Part shown: piece by piece, positions 11,204-20,595 of the stretch
Position numbering within the stretch: the stretch's first letter is position 1
How the letters are laid out: every line of letters begins with the position of its first letter
Assembly (NCBI GenBank): GCA_009667805.1
Contig: CM019066.1
Span: forward strand, 120,959,692 to 121,023,691
Length of the DNA: 64,000 bases
Reading direction: 5' to 3'
Source: Leptobrachium leishanense
Lineage: Eukaryota > Chordata > Amphibia > Anura > Megophryidae
Notes under the pieces: generated by a model
Told to the model about the DNA's origin: nothing
Database searches by the model: none
The model's input: the letters and a program-made list of their open reading frames with translations, nothing else
Made by a program: the position numbers and the translations under genes

Positions 11204-11740
11204 TATGATTATCAGATGACAAATTGATGTGATGAAATTCCCAATTCTTTCCAGACACAGTCTTTACAAGAACAAAAAATTTGCAAATTGCAGAATGGCT
11301 TGTAGAGAATTCAGAATGGTGATATTTCTCTACAAAATGTTGAAACCATATATTTATTAAAAAACTGGTCTTGTTTCCACTAATGGATAAAGCTTAGAGA
11401 AAAAACTTTGATTTGGCAGAGAATGCAGAGGACTGGCACAAGTAATAATAATGAAAGCATTCATGTCATGGATAGACAATGATGCGGAGCAGCACACAAA
11501 AAAGTGTTATTATTCTGTCTGACCTGAGAAAGCAGCCAAGTGCAGACTGAAAGAGGATAACATGTAGAATTACACTCACATAAATTGATGTAACATCGTA
11601 TTAAGTTAAATCATTACAGAGTGACCTCAGGCATTATCGCATGGAATGACAAAGGTATCAGGACAGTAACATTGAATTCTACTTGCTGTCTTTGTACAAT
11701 GTAAGTTGTTGTACGACTTTTTTATGTTATAAGATTTTTG

Positions 11741-11870
11741 TTAAAGGGACACTAACCACCATGACCATGGGAGGCTGATTCTGCCTCCCTCCCCTGCAGG
11801 TGTCCCGAAAAACACTGATTCAGCCATTAAAGTGGGTGGAGCTTCATAGGGTGACCCTGCGGATTTAATA
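11741..11870 (+). repeat. T2/Kolobok-like MITE end (TTAAAGGGACACT)
   Basis: TTAAAGGGACACTAACCACC followed by GGCTGATTCTGCC resembles the TTAAAGG terminus of amphibian T2 MITEs. No matching right end is seen, so it is probably truncated. Confidence 0.4.
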
Positions 11871-11902
11871 AAACAAACTCCAGTGGTCCAATGACCCACT
11901 TA

Positions 11903-12197
11903 GGCCGGTTGCACACGAGCGCACCTAGTGCGCCCACTTACCGGCGCCTATCGCAGCCATGTGACAGTGCGACGGGGCCGGTCACACGCTTGTGCACGTA
12001 CCCGCAGCAAGCGTCCACCCAGAAAGCCTCCCCGTCGATGTGCTAGGATGCGCGTCGACGGGGCTGCAAAGTGCGATCCTCCATAGAAGGATCAAGCTTT
12101 GCAGCGCTGAGGGGGGGCAGGCGGGCATCGAGTGGAAGGAACGTCGACTCTCACGGATGTTCCTTCCACTCTGAAGTGCGCTCTTGTGCACCCGGCC
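11903..12197. mobile_element. GC-rich MITE with GGCCGGTTGCACACGAGCGC ends
   Basis: The terminus GGCCGGTTGCACACGAGCGC is mirrored by GCGCTCTTGTGCACCCGGCC at the right end. TTA lies before and TAA after the element. Internal segments (GGATCCTTCTATGGAGG-like in reverse, ACGGGGAGGCT, GGAAGGAACATCCGTGA in reverse) match the fragment at 55617, so both belong to one family. Confidence 0.75.
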
Positions 12198-12221
12198 TAA
12201 CTTAGAGGTATGGGATATGAG

Positions 12222-12362
12222 GATTTCTACAACAGGGACATCAAACACTGGCCACCCAGATGTTTCTGAACTACACCTCCCATGATTCTCTGGTCTTTTA
12301 TTGCATTCAAAGAATTCTGGGAATTTTAGGCCATAAACATCTTTGGGGTGGGGGCAGAGTTT
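12222..12362. repeat. Dispersed repeat, CAGATGTTTCTGAACTACA-type
   Basis: The sequence around CCAGATGTTTCTG, ACTACA and CTCCCATGATT also occurs at about 7143-7180, and a related stretch lies at 63890-63950. It looks like a dispersed non-coding repeat; the type is not known to me. Confidence 0.4.
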
Positions 12363-13484
12363 CAGATACATGCACTACAACGTTCAGCTAATTTGATTAT
12401 TATTCAAAGTATTATTATTCTCAAAATCATATTTACCTAGATACAAATTTAGGGAAAATATCTTAAATCAAAAATCATCTAGTGAGCTCCAGCATATAAA
12501 AATATGCCAAATAACTCACAACATTGATATATTCTATAAGGAAGAAAGTATTACTAATGTGCATCTGGGTATTTTTAATTTGTCTTAAAAATATGATACA
12601 GTTTTTCTGTTACAGTAGTTATTATAATGACATTATTCCACAGAGTACTTTAATTAGAAAATACCAAATGCAGGATTTTTCTGTGCTTTTAGTCCTTTGT
12701 GGCTTTACGAGACGGCTTGTTGGCATTTTTTTTTCTAGGTTGAAGGTTAATTTATTTATACTCTAGACTATCCACCCCCCTGTATTGCAATAAATGATTA
12801 TTTCTCTGTTAGAATCAGTACAGCCAGGTTACGGTATAGATCTTCCTGACAGATTTACAGTTATCCTGCCAAATCTTTCACATTTTTACTTTCCTCTGAC
12901 TTACTATATCTATGTTATTGAACAGATGTAAAAACGTTTCCTGCAGTGACACGATCTGAATGTTAAAGTGTACCTGCCATGCGTAAATTACACGCTAGCA
13001 CTTTATAGAGGATTCAAATGGAAATATACATTAATGATATATACGGCTTAATCAGAGCACTCAAATGGACAGGCATGGCGGCTTTTCTACTTTTAATTTA
13101 ATGGAAGAGCTATATAAATGACATCAAGGTAAATATTACAAACACACAATTGCACAAGAGAATGTAAATCATTGCAAATAACATTTGCACACCTAAGAAT
13201 CAGATTTGCTTTGCTCACAGAGCTCCTTTGCTACACTCCCAGTATGTAGCAATGAATTATGGGTAAGACATGCAAACGAAGGCCACAACTTCTCACTTTT
13301 TCGCATCTAATAGTCTGCTGTAGTGCAGACACTCTACATGCCACCAGTGCAATGCCATGCTACATGGCTTTGAGCATAGGTTAGGGGATGCACCAAATAG
13401 TGGATTGTACCTTAGGTTTTGCTTAAAGGAGGTTTTTATTCTCACTTTGTCCTCTTTAAACAGGTATGTATGTGTGTATACAGA
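12363..13484. other. No gene or element recognised
   Basis: AT-rich sequence with only chance reading frames. TTAAAGTGTACCTGCC at about 12964 may be another T2-like MITE end but lacks a partner. Confidence 0.5.
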
Positions 13485-14195
13485 TACAGTGTGGGAAAAA
13501 ATGACTTGATCCCCTGCTGATTTTGTACGTTTGCCACTGGCAAAGAAATGATCAGTCTATAATTTTAATGGTAGGTTTATTCTAACAGTGAGAGACGGAA
13601 TAACAGCAAAAAATCCAGAAAAAAACATTTAAAAAAAAGTTATAAATTGATTTTCATTTTAATGAGTGAAATAAGTGTAGCGCTCACTCCCGGAGGAGCC
13701 GCTGAAATTGAACCTCGGGTCAGTCGCCCCGCACTAGGGAATAAATATACTCCAGCACCGTTGTGGATTTTATAAATTATATAGTTTACTGGAATAAATA
13801 GCATATAATGAATGACACGGTTTTCGTATATATATCTACAGTACTTCGTAATGCGTAAACGCGCAGCGGAAAAGAAATACGAGGTATCGTAAATTCGAGA
13901 AACGCGCAGCGGAAAATAAGTACGATTCTTCGTATTTCGGGGAAACGCGCAGCGGAAAAGAATAATGAAAAACGTATCTTTAACCCCTTCTTGTGATTTG
14001 GGGAGTGAGTCCTGCACAGGTTAAGTCCCGGAATGTAAGTGTGTGTGTGTATGGTACCTGGGTACTATTCAACTGGCCAGTGAACTGCTTAAGAGATGTC
14101 TTCGACTAGTCAAGTTGGGGCCCTGTGGGTTTTGGAAACAAACAGCAGCGTGCTTTACTTGAGTCTTACAACGGCCTGGAAGGCCTCTCACCCAT

Positions 14196-15776
14196 TATTA
14201 TTATTATTATTATTCTTTATTTATAAAGCGCCAGCATATTCCGCAGCGCTGTACAATAAGCACAGTATAGACAGGGTTACAATACATTGAACAACATTTG
14301 ACAAACAGTACAGGAGGAGATGAGGGCCCTATTCCCGTAGGAACTCACAATCTGGGAGGGTTGGGGTTGGAAACAGGAGGAGAGGACTGTAAGGTGAGAG
14401 TGATTGATGGTTGCGTCAGTGAGTTGGGTGGTAGGCCTCCCTAAATAGGAATGTTTTCAGGGAGCGTTTGAAGGAAGAGAAGTTAGGGGAAAGTCTGACA
14501 GCACGAGGGAGAGCGTTCCAGAGAGTGGGGGCTGCGCGTGAGAAATCCTGCAGTCTATCATGGGAAGAGGTGATGCGGGGAGAAGCTAGGCGCAGGTCAC
14601 TGTTTGACCTTAGGGAGCGGGCTGGGGTGTATTTGGTGATTAGTGAGGACAGGTAGTGGGGAGCTGAGTTAGTGAGGCTTTTGTAGGTAAGGATAAGGAT
14701 TTTGAACTTAATTCTGCAGTGGATGGGGAGCCAGTGAAGGGACTCGCAGAGGGGAGCGGCAGAGACAGAGCGGCGGGTGAGGTGAATTAGCCTGGCGGAG
14801 GCGTTCAGGATGGATTGTAGGGGGAGAGGTGGGACAGAGGGAGGCCAGATAAGAGATTATTGCAATAGTCGAGTCGGGAGATTACCAGGGCGTGTATGAG
14901 TTGTTTTGTGGCGACAGCGGTAAGAAATGGCCGAATTCTGTAAATATTACGCAGTTGGTATCGGCAGGAGGAGGAAAGAGACTTGATGTGGGGGATGAAG
15001 GAAAGAGCAGAGTCAAGTGTAACTCCAAGACAGCGAACTTGGTTTGATGGGGAGATGGTGATACCCTCCACCGTGATCGAGAAGTCAGGAGGTGGGGCGG
15101 CATTAGAGGGAGGAATAAGTAGGAGCTCAGTCTTTGACATGTTGATCTTTAGGTGGTGGGAGGCCATCCAGGAGGAGATGCCAGATAAACAGTCACTGAC
15201 TTTGGAAAGGACAGGGGGAGAGAGATCAGGGGTAGAGAGGTAGATCTGAGTGTCATCAGCGTAGAGGTGGTAATTAAAGCCAAAGCTGTTGATGATTTTG
15301 CCCAGGGAGGAGGTGTAGATGGAAAAGAGCAGAGGACCAAGGACAGAGCCTTGAGGTACACCAACAGATAGAGGCAATGAGGAGGAGGAGTTACCAGCAA
15401 AGGACACACAGAAGGACCTGTTGGATAAATAGGAGTCAATCCAAGCAAGTGCAGTGTCACCGAGACCCAGAGAGTTGAGGGTCTGTAGAAGGAGGGGGTG
15501 GTCAACAGTGTCAAAAGCAGCCGAGAGGTCAAGCAGGATGAGAATAGAATAGTGGCCGTGTTTTTTAGCAGTTAGGAGGTCGTTGGTGACTTTGGTGAGG
15601 GCAGTTTCAGTTGAGTGTAGGGGACGGAAGCCAGATTGCAGGGGGTCAAGTAGGGAATTGGAGGACAGGAAGAGGGAGAGGCGGTTGAAGACTAGTTTTT
15701 CTAAGAGCTTAGAGGTAAAGGGAAGCAGGGATACAGGACGGTAGTTGGATGGAGAGTTGGGATCTAGGGATGGTTT
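14196..15776 (-). mobile_element. L2-clade LINE, 5'-truncated
   Basis: The LTR sequence CTCACCCATCCGCCAGATAC, uninterrupted at about 28480, is split here, with CAT on each side (14193-14195 and 15777-15779). The insert runs on the minus strand, with its ATT-repeat 3' tail at low coordinates and its 5' end cut off within the RT. The 3' tail (GCGCTGCGGAATATG, TATAAATAAA) also occurs near 43940. Confidence 0.92.
14416..15776 (-). pseudogene. L2 reverse transcriptase, C-terminal two thirds
   Basis: Non-LTR reverse transcriptase on the minus strand, truncated before its first RT motif by 5' truncation of the LINE. Motifs in order: [69 protein letters not shown] (catalytic YADD) and [15 protein letters not shown]. 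An open frame runs 15779 to 14805; its apparent start codon is only the CAT of the duplicated target. A frameshift near 14820 moves the remaining C-terminus ([50 protein letters not shown]) to another frame, with a stop near 14416. The clade call rests on these motifs and the 3' tail. Confidence 0.88.
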
Positions 15777-16295
15777 CATCCGCCAAATACTTGAGGCTCC
15801 GCTGACCCAGGACGTCTCTCCGCTCGATATTGACTGGGGGTTGCTTGCTTCTGGATCCGCTGTCTGGCTTTCTGCACCGGCCTCGACTTGTCCAGCTTAC
15901 CGCCTGCTCTCCCGGTCCGATCGATCTGCGGTACTCCTTACTCGGGGTCCTCCGCTTCCTCTCTAACCGCTTGGGTTATCTGGTGGATCACTGGGTCTTC
16001 TTCGGGAATAACTGATAACCCGATCTGTGTCTCTGTTGGGCCGCACTTGCGCTCCGGCCTAGTCACTGTTACTCTCTGCAGCACTGTGTCTTGTCTCTCT
16101 CACTCCCTGGCGCGCTCTGCCAGCTCTCTCCACGAGGCTCAGGATGTAAGTCTCTCTGCCCCACATACTTCCTGTGTCCGTTCCCAAAGCATGCCGGGAA
16201 ATGTAGTCCCAATGTAACATTCAGTGTCTCACATTTCGCTTGTAAAAAAAATACAATAGGTACTGCCACAACAAGGATTTAAACACAGCACTACA

Positions 16296-16308
16296 CTCTC
16301 CCCCTCCT
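16296..16308 (-). promoter_or_regulatory. Gypsy-A polypurine tract
   Basis: On the element-sense strand the purine run AGGAGGGGGAGAG lies directly before the 3' LTR, the expected site for plus-strand DNA priming. Confidence 0.8.
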
Positions 16309-16364
16309 AGAACTCTTGGGTCTCTCCAAGGAGGTACAACAGTTACATTATGTTTCAACACAGT

Positions 16365-19198
16365 TTAGGCAACATATACAGGCTCATCAGTAAGCATACA
16401 GTGGGTTATATACATTTCTTCAAGTTGACTCATACTTTGGGCTACCTCAGCTAACATAGCAGACACTTCGGGCAACCTTCGCACTGTGGTGATGGCCTCT
16501 TCAGTGCTATGTCCTGATGAGTCGTAGGTGAGTCGCTGGGGTGGTCGAACAGAGCGTTTTGGTTCTGGCTCAATCAGTTCCTCTTCAGGCGGAAGTACTA
16601 TAGGCGCTGGCTCAGTCCTTCTTTCTACCACTGGAGCAGACACCTCTTCGGAGTATGATCCCTCCAGTGAAGGCATAGAACTGTAGTCATAAGATTCAGC
16701 CTCAGGAACTACAGGGATTGCGACAGTCTCAGGAACTTCCAACTGACATTCAGGAGCTTCAGGCCTCAAATTACTTTCCCACCGTTCAGGAACCGCGATA
16801 ACCTCTTCAGGTTCCGGTGAGCGCATCCAGTCCAGACAAAAACTCTCTTCCTCACTGTCCCTTTCGCTTTCTTCGACAACCCGGGTCTGTTGAGACCGAG
16901 TAACAGGAGGCAAACGTGGAGCAGGCGGATTTGGCAGAGGAAGTTCGTCCCCAACTGGCATCCTCACAGCCTCTCTCAAAGGTAACAAATGATTCCGGTG
17001 CCAGTTCTTAAGAGGCCCAGCCTTTCCATCCGGCCGGATTTGATACACCGGCAGGCCCGGCAGTTGCTTGCAGACAGTGTAGACTTGAGAACTCCATCTA
17101 TCCGCCAACTTTTGCCTTGCAGCAGCACCCAAGTTCTTCAACAAAACCCTATCACCGGGTTGCAGATCCTGTATCCGAACTTTTAAGTCATAGTTCCTTT
17201 TGTTCCTTTGCTCCCTGTTTCCTGAGGTCAAACAGGCCTGTTCAGACGCAGAGGCCAGATTCTTTCGAAGTCTATCCACGTAACTTCTATGGGAAGCTAC
17301 CAACGTCTGGTCTAGAGATAACCCAAACGCCAAATCAACCGGCAGTCGAGCTTCTCTTCCGAACATAAGGCGGTACGGTGAGTATCCAGTGGCATCACTC
17401 TCCGTACTGTTATATGCATGCACCAGAGTAGCTATGTGACGACTCCAACTCTGCTTCTCTGTGTTTGACAATGTCCCCAGCATATTTAGCAGCGTGCGAT
17501 TAAACCTTTCAGGCTGAGCATCACCTTGAGGGTGGTATGGTGTAGTTCGGGTCTTTTGGATTCCCAACAGTTCCAACAATTGCCCAACAAGTCGGCTTTC
17601 AAAGTCTCTACCCTGATCAGAGTGTATTCTCCTTGGTAAGCCGTAGTGGATAAAGAACTTCTCCATTAGAACCTTGGCTACCGTCGGAGCGCGTTGGTCT
17701 TTCGTGGAAAAAGCTTGGGCGTAACGGGTGAAGTGATCAGTCACTATTAGAATATTCCTTTGCCCACTAGCATCCGGCTCTAAGCACAGGAAGTCAATGC
17801 ACACCAAATCCATGGGTCCCTGACTCTGCAGATGGCTCATTGGAGCGGTTCGGGTCAGTAGGGTCTTCCTCTAAATACACCTCAGACATGAATGGCAATA
17901 ACTTTCCACTTCAGCTCTCATGCAAGGCCAATAGAACCTGTCTCGCACCAGCTTAAAAATCCTTTCAGCACCCAAATGTCCATGCTCATCATGTAGCAAT
18001 CGCAGCACACTCTCTCTATGTTTAGTGGGAAGGAATAACTGTTGGGTCTCTTCAGCATTGGTTGAGGGGCCCCTTCGGTAGACCACTCCATCCAACATCT
18101 TCAACCGTTCCCACTCTTTGTAGACCAATCTGGCTCCATCTGGGGAATTGGTCAGCAGAATTTCACGCTGGTTCGCAGTTAGGGCCTTTATGGTTAACGC
18201 AATTAAAGGGTTTCTGGCCCGATCAGCTTTCAGGTCCTGTTTTGAAAAGGTAGGTAGACTTTCATCCCTCAATTGCATAGGGTTGCAGTAGAACTCCGGA
18301 ACAGCCGCAGCCATGACTCCTATGGCCTCCGCTTCAATCCCTCCCTTGACCCGGCGCTCTGCTCCTTGACACAAAGCTTGGACCCCGTCTGGAGTTAACT
18401 GAGTCCATTCTGCAGCGTAGGGTCTTCTCGACAAAGCATCAGCATCTCGATTATTCACCCCAGGGCGATACTTCAGGCTGAACCGAAACCCTGACAGAGC
18501 GGCCAGCCACCGATGTCCCGTTGCGTCCAGTTTCGCAGTAGTAAGAATATAGGTAAGAGGATTGTTATCCGTCTTTGGCTAGGGTCAGACGAACGCATTT
18601 TCGCGTTGTCTGTGAAAAAGTGCGTTCGAACGAATGGACGCATTTTTTCACGGAGTACGCGATAGCGGTCATACAATGCGCATTTGCATTCGTGTTTTTG
18701 TACGGATCATCAATAAAACACTTTTGCATCTGGACGTTATGTTGGCCGGACATTAGCAGTGTCTGACATCTCCAAATCACGCACACACGCCGCTAGCGGA
18801 CGCAGCGCACTCTGTACGACCGTACTAGTGGTTTCACGTTCTCGACAAAATGCGTTCGTTTGCCACTTGCGTTGCGCGGACGAACTTTCGTGCGGCCGTA
18901 CTTCGTGTGTTCCCCGGCATTGGACGTCATTTGCTGCTAGCACGCCGTGATTTCGTGCGGCTAAAAGCACGTTAAAACTGCTTTCGTCTGACCCCAGCCT
19001 TAATCACAAACTCAGCTCCATACAGATAGTCTTTTAACTTGTCTACCACTGCCCACTTCAAGGCTAGGAACTCCAACTTGTGGGTAGGGTAGTTCTTCTC
19101 TGAAGGCGTAAGGCTCCGGCTAACGTACGCTACAGGCCTCAGCAATCCACCATACTCTTGATACAGGACTCCTCCTAGACCTTCTCTGCTGGCATCCA
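16365..19198 (-). pseudogene. Gypsy-A pol, RNase H to integrase
   Basis: Continuation of pol on the minus strand after the CR1 insertion. RNase H starts with the aspartate of LHVDASREGLGGV and is interrupted by a MITE (18577-18999). Removing that restores the frame into a TDNNPLTY motif and the C-terminus with NNRDADALSRR. The integrase zinc domain reads HDEHGHLG...CHSCLRC (H2C2). An in-frame TAG at 17871-17873 follows. The catalytic core has VCIDFLC, HSDQGRDF and QPERFN, with 35 residues between the last two acids (D35E). A long acidic, proline-rich tail of about 230 residues follows; no chromodomain is seen. The stop is near 16365. Confidence 0.9.
18577..18999. mobile_element. GGCTAGGGTCAGACG-family MITE in RNase H
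   Basis: Ends GGCTAGGGTCAGACGAACGC and GTCTGACCCCAGCC are inverted repeats. Removing the insert plus one TTA restores the RNase H frame exactly, so the target duplication was TTA, now TTT on the left (18574-18576) and TTA on the right (19000-19002). A 3-bp TTA duplication suggests PIF/Harbinger. Related copies lie at 37470, 44120 and 58564. Confidence 0.88.
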
Positions 19199-19230
19199 AT
19201 CTCTTCTGTTGGCATCCTTAGCTCTGCTGG

Positions 19231-19563
19231 CTAATTGAGCTTGGCAAGCCTTCTAAGTGAAGCCTTCAAAGTGAACTCTTAGAGGAGATCTTCTGGTGAG
19301 TGATTTTGATTTTTGTTTCAAACAGATCTTTTCTATTCATCTTAAGGTTCTAAGTTAGGTCTGGTGAGTAAATTAGGTTAGGCTGGTGACTCATTTTCAT
19401 ACTGATTAGCATACAATTGGAATCAATTGGGTGGTATTTGCAAAGAGGTTTAGCTTGTCCACTCCTTGCTGGGGGAGGTGGCTATATAAAGCTTGATCTA
19501 ATTGAGCTTGGCAAGCCTTCTAAGTGAAGCCTTCAAAGTGAACTCTTAGAGGAGATCTTCTGG
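19231..19563 (+). repeat. Directly repeated 66-bp block in CR1 5' UTR
   Basis: The block CTAATTGAGCTTGGCAAGCC...CTTCTGG occurs at 19231-19296 and again at 19498-19563, 267 bases apart. The sequence between contains GGCTATATAAAGC (near 19480), a TATA-like motif. A tandem promoter-bearing monomer, as known in some LINE 5' UTRs, is a possible reading. Confidence 0.8.
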
Positions 19564-19641
19564 AGATAGTCTGAGGTTTGACAGGAGGTAGAAAACCTAC
19601 AAAAAGGTAAGATTTGCTGGTTTTAAATCCATTCTTTTATA

Positions 19642-20562
19642 ATGGCAGGCTTGGTCCAGTGTAAGAGCTGTCATGCGTTTGTTTTTAGATCCAATTTTTG
19701 GAGGTTTGGAGTGTGCCTGATATGTAGGCAGTTCTCTTTATTGCAGCAGAAAATTGCCTGTTTGAAGTCTGAGATTTGTAAATTATCTGTTAGACAAACT
19801 CAGGCTATGACTGTTACAAAGCCACTGCCACAGAGGCCTCCTAGGAGCGGCAGATGGACTACTGTAGGATCTGGTAGATTTAGCGTTGTGGATAGAAAGC
19901 ATGTCCCACAATCTGTGGCTCTTCTTAATTCTTTTGAGGCACTTTCAGAGTGTAGTGGTAAGACGGATGCGGGCTCAGACACCATAGTTGAGGAACCACC
20001 ATCCACTATGCCTAAGGTATGCAGCACTGCAACCAAGGACAAAAATGAAAAGGTGGGATTTGATAGAAGGCAATTGTTGCTGGGTGATTCTATCATAAGA
20101 GGTGTTGAGCTGGAGAGTAGTGGTTTGTTGAGATGTCTTCCTGGGGCTACTGCTCGTAGAGACAGGAGACGTATTCTCAATATTGTCAAAGAAGCAAAGC
20201 AGCAAGGGGAAGTGGATGTTCTAGTCCATCTAGGGACAAATGACTTGGCTATCAATGAAGTTTCTGAGATTAAGGAAGATTTTTGTGTTCTTGGAGGTGA
20301 AATACAGCAGATTGCGTCCACTGTGTCATTCTCTGAAGTTTTGACTGTGCATAACATTCAAGATAGGAAGATGCGCAATAGGGAATTCAATTTGTGGCTT
20401 CGGGAATGGTGTCGGGAGCAAGGATTTGGCTTTGTGTCCCATGATAGCTCTAATTGGAGCAGAAAGGAACTGTATAAAAAAGATGGTTTGCATCTTACTC
20501 ATAGGGGAACATATGTTCTCAGTGAGAAGTTCAAAGGTTTCACAAAGAAATATTTAAACTAG
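19642..20562 (+). CDS. CR1 ORF1 protein with esterase domain
   Basis: Intact frame of 306 residues starting MAGLVQCKSCHAF. The N-terminus has paired cysteines (CKSC, CLIC) like the zinc/PHD-type finger of CR1 ORF1 and then a coiled-coil-like LLQQKIACLKSEI. The C-terminal half is an SGNH-hydrolase (esterase) domain: nucleophile in LLLGDSIIRG, oxyanion block in VHLGTNDL and the Asp-His pair in KKDGLHLTHRG. Such esterase-type ORF1 proteins are established for CR1 elements, where they bind nucleic acid and help retrotransposition; the exact role is not settled. The frame is open although ORF2 is decayed. It is followed after 33 bases by ORF2. Confidence 0.88.
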   Translation: MAGLVQCKSCHAFVFRSNFWRFGVCLICRQFSLLQQKIACLKSEICKLSVRQTQAMTVTKPLPQRPPRSGRWTTVGSGRFSVVDRKHVPQSVALLNSFEALSECSGKTDAGSDTIVEEPPSTMPKVCSTATKDKNEKVGFDRRQLLLGDSIIRGVELESSGLLRCLPGATARRDRRRILNIVKEAKQQGEVDVLVHLGTNDLAINEVSEIKEDFCVLGGEIQQIASTVSFSEVLTVHNIQDRKMRNREFNLWLREWCREQGFGFVSHDSSNWSRKELYKKDGLHLTHRGTYVLSEKFKGFTKKYLN

Positions 20563-20595
20563 GAGGGGGGACAAAAGGGTAAACAATCTGCCCGA

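Larger units (their letters stand above)
13676..16295 (-). repeat. Gypsy-A 3' LTR, split by L2
   Basis: Starts TGTAGCGCTCACTCC and ends AACACAGCACTACA on the plus strand. Subtracting the L2 insertion leaves about 1,036 bases, matching the other LTR (27968-34432 without Gypsy-B). Three copies of AAACGCGCAGCGGAAAA occur at about 13858, 13900 and 13943. Confidence 0.93.

Noticed and set aside
11741..12197. One composite element from the TTAAAGG end to the GGCC end
   Set aside because: The two termini do not match each other; the right part has its own complete inverted ends.
11982..12371. A 129-codon minus-strand frame
   Set aside because: It reads through the GC-rich MITE at 11903-12197 into a dispersed repeat.
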